From contig ML682005.1 of assembly GCA_007922195.1 (NCBI GenBank), forward strand, positions 40,237,178 through 40,301,177: a DNA stretch of 64,000 bases, in the 5' to 3' direction. The stretch is from Podocnemis expansa (taxonomy: Eukaryota > Chordata > Testudines > Podocnemididae). Shown one piece after another: positions 34,724 to 44,479 of the stretch (the first letter of the stretch is position 1; the number at the start of each line of letters is the position of its first letter). The notes beneath the pieces are model-generated. The model made no database searches. It was given only the letters and a program-made list of their open reading frames with translations, and had not been told where the DNA came from. A program made the translations under genes and the position numbers.

Positions 34724-37272
34724 AACCCACCATTCTTCTTCGAGCGCTGCTCAGATACATTCAGTAATAGGTGACTACTAGCCATGCTGATGGATGGCGG
34801 GTGGAGTTGGGTCTTCCGTCTTCAGCACAGCAACATGCCCCACATGGCAGAAGCCCAGCAACAAGATCCTCGCTGGAGTCAAGAGGTGAACAGGCCTTGA
34901 TGTGACCCAGAAGAGTCAAGAGTTGAGGGCCAACCCAGGACAGGAGCAGGACCAAACCCACCAAGACATTTGCACATAAGCACGTCGGAACAAGGTCACC
35001 ATTACTGGAGTAAAGGACACAACGTGAACATAGAGGGTTGCGTTAGATGTTCCACATAGGTGGAAACGTGAAGTATGACAGACAGAATATAGTGCCTGGC
35101 CATGGGCCTGCAGCGTGGTCTTGTGGGAGAACGCTGGTTGCCAACAAGTGCGTGTTTAGCCATATTAACCATATCCCGCACAAGAATGAAGGAAGGGTGG
35201 GGATTGCTTCCTGAACTGATCACCCCATGGCTTTAGCTGGAACCACAGAGTTATGAACTGATCTGGCCGACTACTGGGTACACAGGTAGCCATAGGAGAA
35301 TAACCTTATCCCTTGCCAGGTCATGATCAGACGTAGTCAAGTCTGGTTGAAGTGAGTGAGGGTGAGGATACAGAGTTGTAGGGTGGGGCTCGAGAACAAC
35401 TGAGAAGACCCACAAGACACTAAACAGCAGCATATAGAGGCCAAGCTGAGCAGAACGGAGGGCCTATGGTATGCTAGCTATAACAACGAGTAGTGTGGGA
35501 GTGCACATTTTCAGCCGAATCAGGTATCAAGGGCCGGGTTCACGCAGGAGAGAGGCTCCGGGATGTAAAAGCCACGGAAAGACAAGGTGGCTTGAGGCAG
35601 TGCTATTGAGTTGGTCTTTATGGGGCCCGCGGGAGCATGAGAACTCAATGGAAAGGCCTGCTCGACATATAATCTTGCAGCGTTTCACATCGCAAGAGCC
35701 CTCATGAGTGCATGAGGGAGGGAGAAGAAGGGTCGGGAATAGTGCCTGCTATCATTTGGTCACCCCAACGTGGACCAAAAAGGTTCGTAGAAGTGCTGTG
35801 TAAGGTCACGGTCTCAAGCACCTACAGTACTTCCCGGACGGATAGCGCTACTGTTCTGCCACGCCAGTGGGTGCCAAGGAAAAACTCCTCAATATAGGGA
35901 TATCCCGAGAACCCCGAAGCTGAGGGAGGTTCATTTCCTACCAGCTAGGAAGTGAATCCACCACAGGGTGGCAACTACAGTATCTCAAGGATACTCTGGG
36001 GGTTAGAGAACTGAATGAAGTATTTCCCCAGACGGGAAGCCGAAAGGCGATTTGAGGGAGTACGATCCCCAAATTCCTGGATATTGTAGGAAATAGGTTC
36101 TAGCTTGATTCCCTCTGTTTATCACACCAGTGGATGGGCAGTGTATGTAAATGGATCCTCAAGAGTTGAGGAGGAACAGCAGTACTATTGGGCGCCACCA
36201 ACTCACGTGGGGGTAACCCCGTGGTAGAGTTACAGGTCTGCAATCAGACATAGTGGGAGGGCCCCAAGAAACAAAGGGGGGGGGATGTGCCCTGCCAGGG
36301 TACAAGACCGAGAGGCAGAAAAAAGGGCAGCTACAAGTCCCTTGGGAAGGATCCCCTCTGCCTACACATGGTCTCCTGCCCAGTATGGTGGCTGGTGACG
36401 TGGAGGAGGGCTTTGATGGCAGAAGGCCCAAAAGGGTGACTCCTCACTGTTCCCCTATGTGGAGATGCGACTAAGCGTCCTCTCCTAGGTTCCCTGTCTG
36501 GGAGTTTGAGGAAGGTACACCTGGTCCATGTTTACGGGCAAGGGCGTAAGGGGAATTGACCACCGCGATTGGGAGGCGGACTGAGGATGAGGGTTCCTGG
36601 AGTGGGAGCCCTGGTCGTCAGTTAAATCACCACAAGGTGAGGGTATGGAGCCGTAGTTCCCATAAGGAAGGGGAATGGTTTGGGGTGGGCCATTCACCTT
36701 GGCGCCCTTCAGAGGTAAAGGTCCACCCTGGCTAAGCGGACGTGCCCCTTTCAGTGAGCAGGAGATATTCCTGTCAAATTGGGGTTGGGGTCGCAAAGGC
36801 TGGTGCGTGTTGAGCCGATGGTATGTGACCGGAGGTATCCCCCCCCCCAGCCTTCCCCTGACCTGGACTTGAGGAGGCCTACCTAAGGAAGGCATCAGGG
36901 TCACAGGCACAGTTCTGTTTGTGGGTAGGCTTTGAATATGCGTGTCTTGGATCCTCTGCAGTGGGGCTGGGGCTACAATGAGACACGCCTCTTGTCCCCG
37001 GTGATGGTGTTGGCGTGGAGGATGCACGGTAGGGGAATATCCAGGAAAGGGGATGCAAGGAGGGGAAAAAGGGGGGGTTTTCCATGCGTCTTCAGAGGAG
37101 TCACTGCTTAAGGGATGTGGGGAGTAGACCATGGTACTCGGGTACCGTCGGTGTAGGCAGGGGTGTCATTATATTGTCGGGGCGATGTCGTCCCCGATCC
37201 GAGGTCTGCTAGTGTAGTAGCGAATGGGGAAAAAAGGGGAGGGGGATGGTTCCCACCAAATCCCGATTCCTT
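34724..37272. other. DIRS-like element interior, unassigned
   Basis: Between the left terminus and the gag block. The minus-strand frame 37132-36485 (215 codons, Pro-rich) has no domain that I recognise. Bases 34733-34772 repeat the outer terminus in the left-terminus orientation (CTTCTTCGAGCGCTGCTC ... CATTCAGTAATAGGTG), so the left end holds three copies of terminal sequence. Confidence 0.5.
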
Positions 37273-39163
37273 TCAAGGGGAGTGGGGGTGTGGTGGCCAT
37301 CTGCAGCACTGATGCCCTGACGCCTCTATGCCTGAGGATCGAAGTGGGGTGGTGGAGAGTAGTGGGCCCCTCCCTGCGGGAGAAGGGGCAAAGACCCAGC
37401 CTTCGCAGAGGATAAAGCAGTGGAAGAAAACTCCCCTGTGGTCCCCTTCTGGGAGAAGATGGGGAATTTGAAGGGGGGGGGGAGGGAAACTAAGTGGGGA
37501 GGCGGGTCCATGGGGGAGCAGACCAAAGTACTTGGCCTCTCCCCGAGGATCTTGGGTGGTACCTGCCACCGAGAGGGTTTCAGGGGGAAACAAATCATCC
37601 CCCTTGAAGGGCAGGTCGAGGACCACCTGCTGTGCATTAGGAGGCGCTCTAGCCTCCCTAAGCCATGCCACCCTGCGGATGGTAACCGCCGAGGCCACGG
37701 TGCGAGCGGCTGTGTCCGCCGCATCACATGCCGAAAGGAGGAGGTCTTGGGAGATTAGGTTGCCTTCCTCCAGAAAGGCATTATACTCGTCTCTAGCCTC
37801 AGGTGGGAGCAGGCTTCTAAATTTCCCGGGTGACTCCCAGACATCCAGCAAGTACCTGCTGGTTATAGCCTGGCTGTTTGCCACTCGTAGTTGGAAGGCC
37901 GATGAGGAGTAGACCTTATGGCCTAGCAGGTCCAGTTCCCTGGTTTCCCTGGAGGATGGAAGGGGGTCACTGGGGGGCTCCCCGGGGCCCATTGCCATCT
38001 GGACTACGTCCCTCGGGGGGACTGGGTGGCCAACAAAGGAGGGGTAGTTTGACTCGGACACCCAATACTTTACACTCGCCATATCCGAAACTGGGGGAAT
38101 GGAACTTGGGCTCTGCCACTGGGAGCATGCGAAGTCCCTTACGCTCGGGTGGGGCGGGACTGCTAAGGGTGCCGTTGAGGCAAAGGCTGGCCCGAAGAGG
38201 GTATCGGTATTGGGGGGACCATTCCTGCAGCCTAAAACGAAAGGGTGATGGGGCTGATCTGCAGAGCCAAGGTTGTTTGGAACCCCTGGAAGGTCCTTCC
38301 TCCAGGCTGGAACAGGGGAGGGGGACCGAGATTCCCGGGCTGGTACTGGCAACAGCGGGGTGGTGCCAGCCCCCACCATCGTGGATGATGGGGGGGCTGT
38401 GTGGTGAGGGCAAATGCCCCAGGTGGACCCAGGCCTTCAATATGAAGGCTGGTTTGCCCCTTCTGGTTGGGAGCGGGGCAGGGGGTGTCAGGAGTAGCAG
38501 GAGGGCTCGTGCTGCCTTCACCACTTCTGGGGTGGATGGGACAAGGAGTGACTCCATTTGAGCCAGAGGGAAGTCCTTGCCTGGGGAGGGAGGACTGCTT
38601 GGGCGGGAGGACTCCTGCTCCTGCGGCACCGGGCTATGGTGGGCCTGTGGGGCTGAGGGTGAAATTGGCTGGTGCCGGGGTGAGCTCAGCACCGGCAAGG
38701 CTGGACTGTACCAGGCCGTTGGCACCAGAGGTGATGTGGAGCGGCGCCAAGGCGATCCTGGTACCGTTGGTGCCGGGCTAACTGAGGGCGACCTCAAGTG
38801 GCACCAAGGTGCCGGGGTGCCGGGTAGGTGCTGGGGTGCTGGAGTTGGCACTGAGGTGGTGGTGGTGGTGCGGCGGCGGCTACCAGTGGTGCGGTGCCGT
38901 GTAGGCTCTGGTGCCAAGCTGGGTCTCGGTGCCGGGCATGAACCCGAAGCCTCGGGTGAAGGGTGCCAGGCCTTCTCCAAGGCTAGGGCGCGGCATTGCT
39001 GTTCCCTCTCCTTGATCGTTCTGGGTTTGAAGGAGAGACAGATGGAAGAAGCCGAGACCATGTGGTCTTTGCCAAGGCACCTAAGGCACTTCCCACGGGG
39101 GTCGTCCCGGGGGAGGGCCTTGCCGTACTCAGCGCAGGGTTTGAACCCTAGCATAGTTGACAC
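37273..39163 (-). pseudogene. DIRS gag-like protein gene, frameshifted
   Basis: Two overlapping minus-strand frames. The first (39163-37967, 398 codons) starts MSTMLGFKPCAEYGKALPRD. It has a Cys-rich N-terminal motif (one Cys of the family replaced by Tyr in CAEYG) with SFKPRTIKEREQ, then a long Pro/Ser-rich stretch. The second (38379-37273, 368 codons) carries the conserved gag block at residues 103-270, with DLLGHKVYSSSAFQLRVAN (about 37932-37876), then DAADTAARTVASAV and LDLPFKGDDLF. The conserved block follows in a different frame, so at least one frameshift lies between about 38379 and 37967. Function inferred: nucleocapsid-like protein of the element. Confidence 0.65.
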
Positions 39164-39403
39164 GATGTTCTGGTTCAGTAGTGGGAACTCTTAGTAGTGG
39201 AATTAAATCCAGAAGGAGATGCTCCCACCTGGACAGTGGTCGGGAGGCAGCCGTATATATAGCCATGGGGTGGCGCGAGGGGCGGAGGCCACCTCCCCTA
39301 TCCTGACAGGCTAGGACAAGATTTTTCCGACCAATCCGGCGCTCTGGCATGGAGACACCTATTACTGAATGCATCCGAGCAGCACTCGAAGAAGAACTGT
39401 AAT

Positions 39404-39496
39404 TTCCACTTCATGCATCTGATGAAGTGGGTTGAAGCCCACAAAAGCTTATGCTCGAAGAAATCTGGTAGTCTATAAGGTGCCACAGGACTGCTA
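39404..39496 (+). mobile_element. Penelope-like terminal fragment, sense
   Basis: CATGCATCTGATGAAGTGGG to GTGCCACAGGACTG. The hammerhead-like core has CTGATGA, but the GAAA box reads AAAA. It abuts the right terminus of the DIRS-like element. Confidence 0.7.
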
Positions 39497-39609
39497 CGGT
39501 TAGCACACTGTGGCCACAAGCCACACCCACACTCCATCTTCCATTTTGCAAGTGATGCTTGAAAAAGCAAATGTGCTTTGACTGACTTTAAGTGACAAAA
39601 TATTTCTAA

Positions 39610-40766
39610 TGTAAGGGGACTGATAGCCCCTTACTGAGAGTGAATGGGCCTTTTGATTGGCCACTCCCGCCTGGAAGCAGGACTCTGAAACAGACAGCCC
39701 CAGGGCCAGTGGGAGACGCCAGTGTCCCAGGATGGCCTGATTGATTGAAAGTGCTCCCCCGCCCCTGAGCTGAGACTGCAGGCTGGACATGCCTGGGCAA
39801 GCCAGTGTGTGTGTGGGGGGGGCCGAGCTAAGGAGGAAGCACTAAGCAGCCAGCAGCTGGGAGCCAGAGGACTCAGGAAGGGAGGCCAGGCTGAGCTGAT
39901 TTGTGCAGAGCAGACCCACAGCAGCTGGACCAGCAGAGAGCCAAGTGGAGCTGAGCAGAGCTGGAGGCAGTGACAGAGCCAGAGGTGCCTGAAGCTGGGG
40001 CAGGAGGCCAGAGAAGGAGCCCAAGGTGCTGAGCTCATCTGTGCAGCCCCACAGCAGGAGGACCAGAGGAGCTACTCTGAACCAGAGCAGCAGCTGGGAG
40101 CCGGAGTTGCAGCCATCTGGAGCTGGGTGTGGTGAGCAGCTAGGGAACAGTGAAGGGGGGCTGACGCTGGGAAGAAGGGCCCTGCCCCTGGAGCTTGGGG
40201 ACGTGTGGCCACAGCTGGAGCCTGCATCTGGCCCCCTGGATCATCCAGTCGCAGCCAGGCCTGGGCAGAGGGCTTACAACATGGAGGACAGACTGTGAGA
40301 CTGTTCCTCAGGCCCCAGAGACTCTGTTTGTAGTGCTCCCACACCAGGCAGCGGTGCTGGGGGTTTATTGTTCACCTTTTTCCACCTTTTTTCTATTTTC
40401 TTATTGGGTTATTCTTTTTATTTCTGTATGCTTAAATAAATTGTATATAGTGTATATAGTAACTGGAGGGCCAGAAGAGTGGTCAGTGTGGTCAGCACCC
40501 CGGAGTGGGGACACCCTAGCCCTGTCCTGAGAGACCACGATAAGAGTGGGGGTCCAGCCCCCAGGAATCCTGGGGCCCAGCCTTGTTGGGGTTACAGAGA
40601 CTCCGCCAAACAGGAGATTGGGAGGTGAGCCTTTGAGGTCAGGCAGGCCTTGGGGTAAAGGAAGTGGGAGCAGGGACTCAGATCCTTTTGCTACCCACCT
40701 TCACCGGGGTGGTATACAAAGTCTGGGAAGTTCCCCACAAGAGCGGGTCCATCCCCCCCGCTTACA
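39610..40766 (+). mobile_element. Probable solo LTR of an LTR retroelement
   Basis: Starts TGTAAGGGG and ends CCCCGCTTACA, with short inverted ends TGTAAG/CTTACA. GC-rich 5' part, then an AT-rich segment with AATAAA near 40434-40439 as a possible polyadenylation signal. Flanks CTAA and CTTA may be a worn 4-bp duplication. There is no coding region next to it, so it is a solo copy. Frames inside it are not genes. Gypsy-type and endogenous-retrovirus origin cannot be told apart here. Confidence 0.6.
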
Positions 40767-40769
40767 CTT

Positions 40770-41148
40770 AGGTCATCCCAAGGGAAAAGTCCTTTCATTT
40801 CTTGGACTGTTCTGATGTATATGGCACATGCCACTCTCTGTCCTGATGCTTTATTTCTTGCCATCTATTGCAAATGGAACTTTCTCTGTTGCAAAAGCTG
40901 CTTGTATAAAGAACTGGGCTTTGAGTTTCTGTCAATGACAGAATACTGCATTTTGTCATTATACATCCTCAGGTGTGTGCTTTGAATTAAGAGTCAAATG
41001 AGAATGGGATTTCTTTTGCATTGCAAAAAGTGTGCCATTTATTGTGTGTGACAACTTCCTTCCCACAAGCGGAAGCTAGTGCTAGAGTCTCCAGTGGCCT
41101 GAATTGTGCAGAATTTTGTATAACAAGATGCAGAACAATCAGGACCAG
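40770..41148. other. Intergenic, nothing recognised
   Basis: Plain sequence between the LTR and the next Penelope-like copy. Confidence 0.5.
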
Positions 41149-42235
41149 TTCCAAAGGGGAAGCCATGTTAGTCTAGTTCAGTAAAAGAAGCAAGGAGTCC
41201 TGTGTCATTTAAAGACAAATTTAAATTTATTAATTTAAATTTAAATTTATTAAATTTAAATTTATTCATTTCATGAGTTTTCGTGGGAGAAAATCCCACT
41301 TTGTCAGATGCTTTGAAGATGGGGGAACTTACACAATGGGAGGAAAATAAATACAGGGAAGTGCTAGTCATGGGAACAGGTCATGCTGTAACAGCAAGTC
41401 AGAGCAGTTGTTACCATTCAACCACTGAGAAACAGCACATAGAGGAAGGTGAACTCAAATCACCTGTTGTAAAGGGAAAAGAATCCATAGTCATGATTTC
41501 ATCCTACTTTCAGGCAATTGAATCTGCCTATCAGTTCTAATTCAGTTGTTTCTCTTTGAAGTCTTGATGTCCCCCTGACTTGCTTGAGCACAGCTGTTAA
41601 CAAATCATCCACAGAGTGATTAGAAAGATGGTAGTGCTCAGCAACTGGTTTTTGAATGTTGTGATTTCTCTCAGTTTTGCACCCATTTATTCTTTTGTGC
41701 AGAGATTGTCCTGTTTGTCCAATATATAAGGTGTGGGGCATTTCTGACACATTAGTGGATGAGCTGGTGAATGAGCCCTTGCTGGAGTAGGTGGCTTAGG
41801 ATTAGGTCCTATAATGGTGTCTTTTGTGCAGATATGGCAATGTGACAAAGTTGGCAACGTGGTTTGTTGAGGAGGTATGTGCCTGCTTTATGGATGAGCA
41901 GGTGAATGAGCCTTGATGGAGCATGTGGCTTGATTCATGAGTGTTGCCAGCCTGGGAAAAGACCCAGGGCTCAGGTGGTGGGACTTGGGGCTCAAGCCCC
42001 GTAAGCCTTGGCACCAGCAATGCCCCTGGCTTAAGTCCTATGATGGTGTCTTTTGTGCAGATATGCAGGCAAAGTTGGCAACATGGTTTGTTGAAAGGGT
42101 ATGTGCCTGCTTTAATGTTTCTGTTGTCAGGTCTGTAGTTGCTGATGAGTATCTGTTTAAGTTTATGGCGCTGCCTGTAGAGCACCATGACAAAAGATAA
42201 GGAAGGGCTCATTGCTGCAGCCCTACTTGTAGTAT
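41149..42235 (-). mobile_element. Penelope-like retroelement, 3' part with GIY-YIG domain
   Basis: On the minus strand the element runs from about 42235 to its 3' end at 41149 (TTCCAAAGGGGAAGCCATGT as read on plus). Decayed coding sequence for the GIY-YIG endonuclease is followed by the terminal motif with a hammerhead-like core (CTGACAA, GAAA kept). A stretch of about 100 bases occurs twice (about 41808-41905 and 42037-42115), an internal duplication. An AT-rich TTTAAATTTATT array (41218-41270) has expanded inside the terminal part. Confidence 0.75.
41499..41750 (-). pseudogene. GIY-YIG endonuclease fragment of a Penelope-like element
   Basis: 83-codon frame with LYIGQTGQSLHKRI at residues 8-21, the hallmark of the GIY-YIG nuclease with its catalytic Tyr and Arg positions. 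It is followed by NGCKTE, where the family usually has a His-containing stretch, and by PVAEHYHLSNHSVDDL. Upstream in another frame (42212-41802) lie remnants of the Cys-rich segment (CCQLCLHICTKDTIIG). The domain is known to be fused to the reverse transcriptase in Penelope-like elements; no reverse transcriptase is left here. Confidence 0.75.
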
Positions 42236-42244
42236 TTCAGATAG

Positions 42245-42497
42245 GTAGAGCCCTACCAATATGTGGCTATCTGTGGATATCTGCATTACATCCGCATCCG
42301 CAGATACAACACTGAGATCTGTGGACCATTTCTTGCGGATGCAGATCGGATCCAGGTCCACATATTTTTATCTTCACAGAGTTAGAGCCCTGCAAATATG
42401 CGGAAATCTGTGGATACAACATGGATATCTGTGGCCCATTTCTTGCGGATGCAGAACGAATACGGATCCAAGTATTTGTATCAGTGCAGGGCTCTAC
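42245..42497. mobile_element. DNA-transposon-like repeat, gcggatatctgtgg family
   Basis: Ends GTAGAGCCCT and AGGGCTCTAC are perfect inverted repeats. The interior has two tandem half-copies starting TAGAGCCCT (42246 and 42382), with repeated TGCGGATGCAGA. A related fragment lies at 59170-59300. Confidence 0.65.
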
Positions 42498-42593
42498 ACA
42501 TGGGTGAAAGGAACGTCTGTTACTGAAAAGCTTCAGGGATTCCTGTGCCCTACTGACAAAACCACAACATGATGTCAGAAGTAAATGTCAATT

Positions 42594-43005
42594 TTAAAAG
42601 GGCTAGCCGTGTTAGTCTAGTCCAGTGAAAAAACAACAAGGAGTTGTGTGGCACTTGAAGACTAACAGATTTATTTTTTGCATGAGCTTTCGTGGGAGAA
42701 GATCCCACTTCCTCAGATGCTTCGAAGATGGGTGAACTTACAGAAAGGAATGAAACTAAATGTAAGGGGGTGTAAAACATAGGATCAGGTCATAAAGTAA
42801 CAGCAAATCAGAGCAGTTTACAGGCTCAAACCATGGGGAGCCTGAAGTCAAATTACCCTTTGTAATGGGAAAAGAATCCATAGTCTCGATTCAGTCCTGC
42901 TTTCACAGAATTTAGCTTGCATATTAATTCGAGTTCAGCTGTCTCTCTTTGAATTCTTGATGTCCCAGGTACAGCTCTAACGACAGTCGTTAACAAATCC
43001 AAAAG
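42594..43005 (-). mobile_element. Penelope-like retroelement 3' part, second copy
   Basis: Shares the terminal motif and the following GIY-YIG C-terminal coding remnant (TCTCTCTTTGAATTCTTGAT and CTAACGACAGTCGTTAACAAATCC) with the copy at 41149-42235. It carries the best-preserved hammerhead-like core in the window. Confidence 0.75.
42680..42720 (-). ncRNA. Candidate minimal type I hammerhead ribozyme (Penelope-type)
   Basis: The minus strand reads, in order: GCAT (helix I, 42720-42717), CTGAGGA (core CUGANGA), an extra A, GTGGGA (helix II), loop TCTTC, TCCCAC (helix II), GAA, then AGCT and C (cleavage expected after this C, 42684), then ATGC (helix I, 42683-42680). All invariant core bases are present. 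Helix III is reduced to the self-complementary AGCT, so activity would probably need two copies pairing. Minimal hammerheads in Penelope terminal repeats are known; activity of this copy is inferred. Confidence 0.6.
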
Positions 43006-43020
43006 TGCGCCCCTCTATGG

Positions 43021-43191
43021 CAGTGTTTCCCAACATTTTCTCTGCTGTGGCACACCTTTAATTATTTTGAGGCACACCACCAGATAATCTCCAAATGAAT
43101 TTATGAATATTCATGCCAATGTGCCAATCCAGAGCCCTGGGAGTAGGTTTTCAAAAACTTTTGCGGCACACCGGCTCAGGGGGAAACTCCG
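43021..43191. mobile_element. hAT-type element
   Basis: Starts CAGTGTTTCCCAAC and ends GGGGGAAACTCCG. It is flanked by CTCTATGG (43013-43020) and CTCTACGG (43192-43199), seven of eight identical. It belongs to the same family as 45508-45706 (shared GCACACCTTTAATTATTTTG). Confidence 0.8.
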
Positions 43192-43528
43192 CTCTACGGG
43201 CAAAGCAAGCAGCAGATCTGACCGAGTCACAGAAGCAGCCAGCTAAATAGAAACCTCCATCAGAGTTGCAAGCCTGCTTCTGTTCCTGAACCCTTGGACG
43301 TGGACAAGGATGTCTTCAACCACTGCCTGTTCTTTAACACCAGCCAGGGGCACTGAGAGCTAGGATGCTTTATGGGTGTGGGGTAGATGGGCCTTTCCGC
43401 ATCTGGGTGCTTGCAACAACAGGGGGCGCTCGCTTATCCCTGAGCCCCTTAGCCTTCCCCTTGTCATCGCGCGGACGCCTGGTGCTAGTATCCCGCACAG
43501 CGCCGCTCCGCCCTTTGTGCCGCTGCAG

Positions 43529-43547
43529 ACTACAGAGCCCAGCATGC
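43529..43547 (+). promoter_or_regulatory. ZNF143/SBS2-like site 1
   Basis: ACTACAGAGCCCAGCATGC matches the known ACTACAnYTCCCAGCATGC-type site bound by ZNF143 with THAP11/HCF-1, with two departures in the middle. It lies about 630 bases upstream of the CTDP1 ATG. Confidence 0.65.
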
Positions 43548-43623
43548 ACAGCGTCCCCCGCCCCCGCTCCAGCAAGCGACTGATAGAGGCGGGGGTAAGC
43601 GCTCGGGCGCACGCCTCAGCAAT

Positions 43624-43642
43624 GCATGCTGGGAGTGGTAGT
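43624..43642 (-). promoter_or_regulatory. ZNF143/SBS2-like site 2
   Basis: The minus strand reads ACTACCACTCCCAGCATGC, the same motif in opposite orientation, 77 bases after site 1. Confidence 0.65.
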
Positions 43643-43694
43643 TCCCGAGAGGCGCTCGCTAAGGCGTCGTCGTGCCTGTCGTTCTTGCGCGCGC

Positions 43695-43713
43695 CGCATT
43701 GCACGCTGGGATT
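43695..43713 (-). promoter_or_regulatory. ZNF143-like site 3 (core without ACTACA part)
   Basis: The minus strand reads AATCCCAGCGTGCAATGCG, close to the TCCCAGAATGCAnTGCG core. It is the third such site within 185 bases. Confidence 0.55.
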
Positions 43714-43983
43714 CGGTGGGGCGGGGGAGGGAAAGGCGAGCGTGTGTAGAGCTAGCCCACGCCTCAGGGCAGGTGAGCAGGCGCTCGAGGCCGAGTGACG
43801 CGGTGAGCGCGTGGGAACGGAAGTATGCGAGGGCGGGGCTGTCACTTTCCTTGCCCAGAGCGGGAAGAGTCAGCGCGTAGGGGACTCTTCCTCCACTCCC
43901 CCCCCCCCCCGTTGGCTCCCGGGAGTACCGTGTTCCGCCTTACTGGCCCTTTAAATCTGTCGCGGAGCGTGCGCGGCGTGCCC

Positions 43984-43995
43984 TGCGCCTGCGCA
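43984..43995. promoter_or_regulatory. NRF1-like site
   Basis: TGCGCCTGCGCA differs by one base from the palindromic NRF1 consensus. It lies 180 bases upstream of the ATG, inside the CpG island. Confidence 0.45.
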
Positions 43996-44174
43996 GCGGG
44001 GCCGTGACCTCGCGCCCAGTCGGCGCCGCTTGTGACTGTTGGGGGAATTTTTTTTTTTCCCCGGAGGGGGGAGGGGAGAAAGAACAGCTCGGCGCTCGAG
44101 CCCTTTATCGACTCCGCGGCGCGAGCGTTGCCATAGCGACCTGCTCCTCAGCGGCCTGGGCGCCGGCCGGGACC

Positions 44175-44479
44175 ATGGAGGAGGCGGAAGGGAGAGGGGC
44201 CGCCGAAGGCCCCGGGGCGGCGGTGACCGAGATCCGGGTGCCGGGCCCGCGGGCGCTGCGGCTGCTGGAGTGGAAAGTGTCGGCGGGGGCGGCGGTGAAG
44301 ATCGGGTCGCTGCTGGCGCTCTGCGCGCCTCTCCCGCCGCCAGGCCGCGCCGCCACCCCCCCGGCCCAGGGCCCCGGAGGCCGGGCCCCGCGAGCGGCCG
44401 CCGAGCGCAGGGTGAAGGCGGAGCGGCCCGGCGTGGTGCGCGAGCTGTGCGCGCGGCCCGGACAGGTCATCGCGCCCGG
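44175..44479 (+). CDS. CTDP1: CTDP1 exon 1 (coding part)
   Basis: Encodes residues 1-101 plus two bases of the next codon. It starts MEEAEGRG and ends in ...RPGQVIAPG. The stretch LRLLEWKVSAGAAVKIGSLL and the later GVVRELCARPGQVIAPG resemble the two halves of a lipoyl-type hammerhead motif, separated by a Pro/Ala/Arg-rich low-complexity insert. The donor is CGG|GTAAGC. The exon lies in a CpG island and is very GC-rich, unlike the downstream exons. The frame is open upstream to 44004, but only from a GTG codon, so the ATG at 44175 is preferred. Confidence 0.95.

Larger units (their letters stand above)
34440..39400 (-). mobile_element. DIRS-like retroelement (tyrosine-recombinase class), degenerate
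   Basis: About 165-base inverted termini: left 34456-34620 and right 39243-39397 match as reverse complements (shared strings include GATTGGTCGGAAAAA, CTTGTCCTAGCCTGTCAGGA, GCGCCACCCCATGGCT). Next to the left terminus lies a copy of its outer end in reverse (34674-34723, 48 of 50 bases complementary to 34443-34492), which fits the internal complementary region of DIRS elements. A gag-like reading frame starts just inside the right terminus on the minus strand. I could not find reverse transcriptase, RNase H, methyltransferase or tyrosine recombinase motifs in the remaining 2.4 kb, so this copy is probably deleted or non-autonomous. Confidence 0.75.

Noticed and set aside
37224..39194. Plus-strand frames of 60-227 codons opposite the gag-like gene
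   Set aside because: They are shadows of the minus-strand gag-like frames, which contain recognisable conserved blocks.
39500..40815. Frames of 60-135 codons in the solo LTR
   Set aside because: GC-rich LTR sequence; frames on both strands, no domains.
43380..43880. Minus-strand frames upstream of CTDP1 as a divergent gene
   Set aside because: CpG-island composition opens frames on both strands; no conserved protein sequence or start context was recognised.
44004..44174. In-frame upstream extension of CTDP1 exon 1 by 57 codons
   Set aside because: The frame opens at a GTG, not an ATG, and the ATG at 44175 has a strong Kozak context and matches the expected N-terminus of the family.
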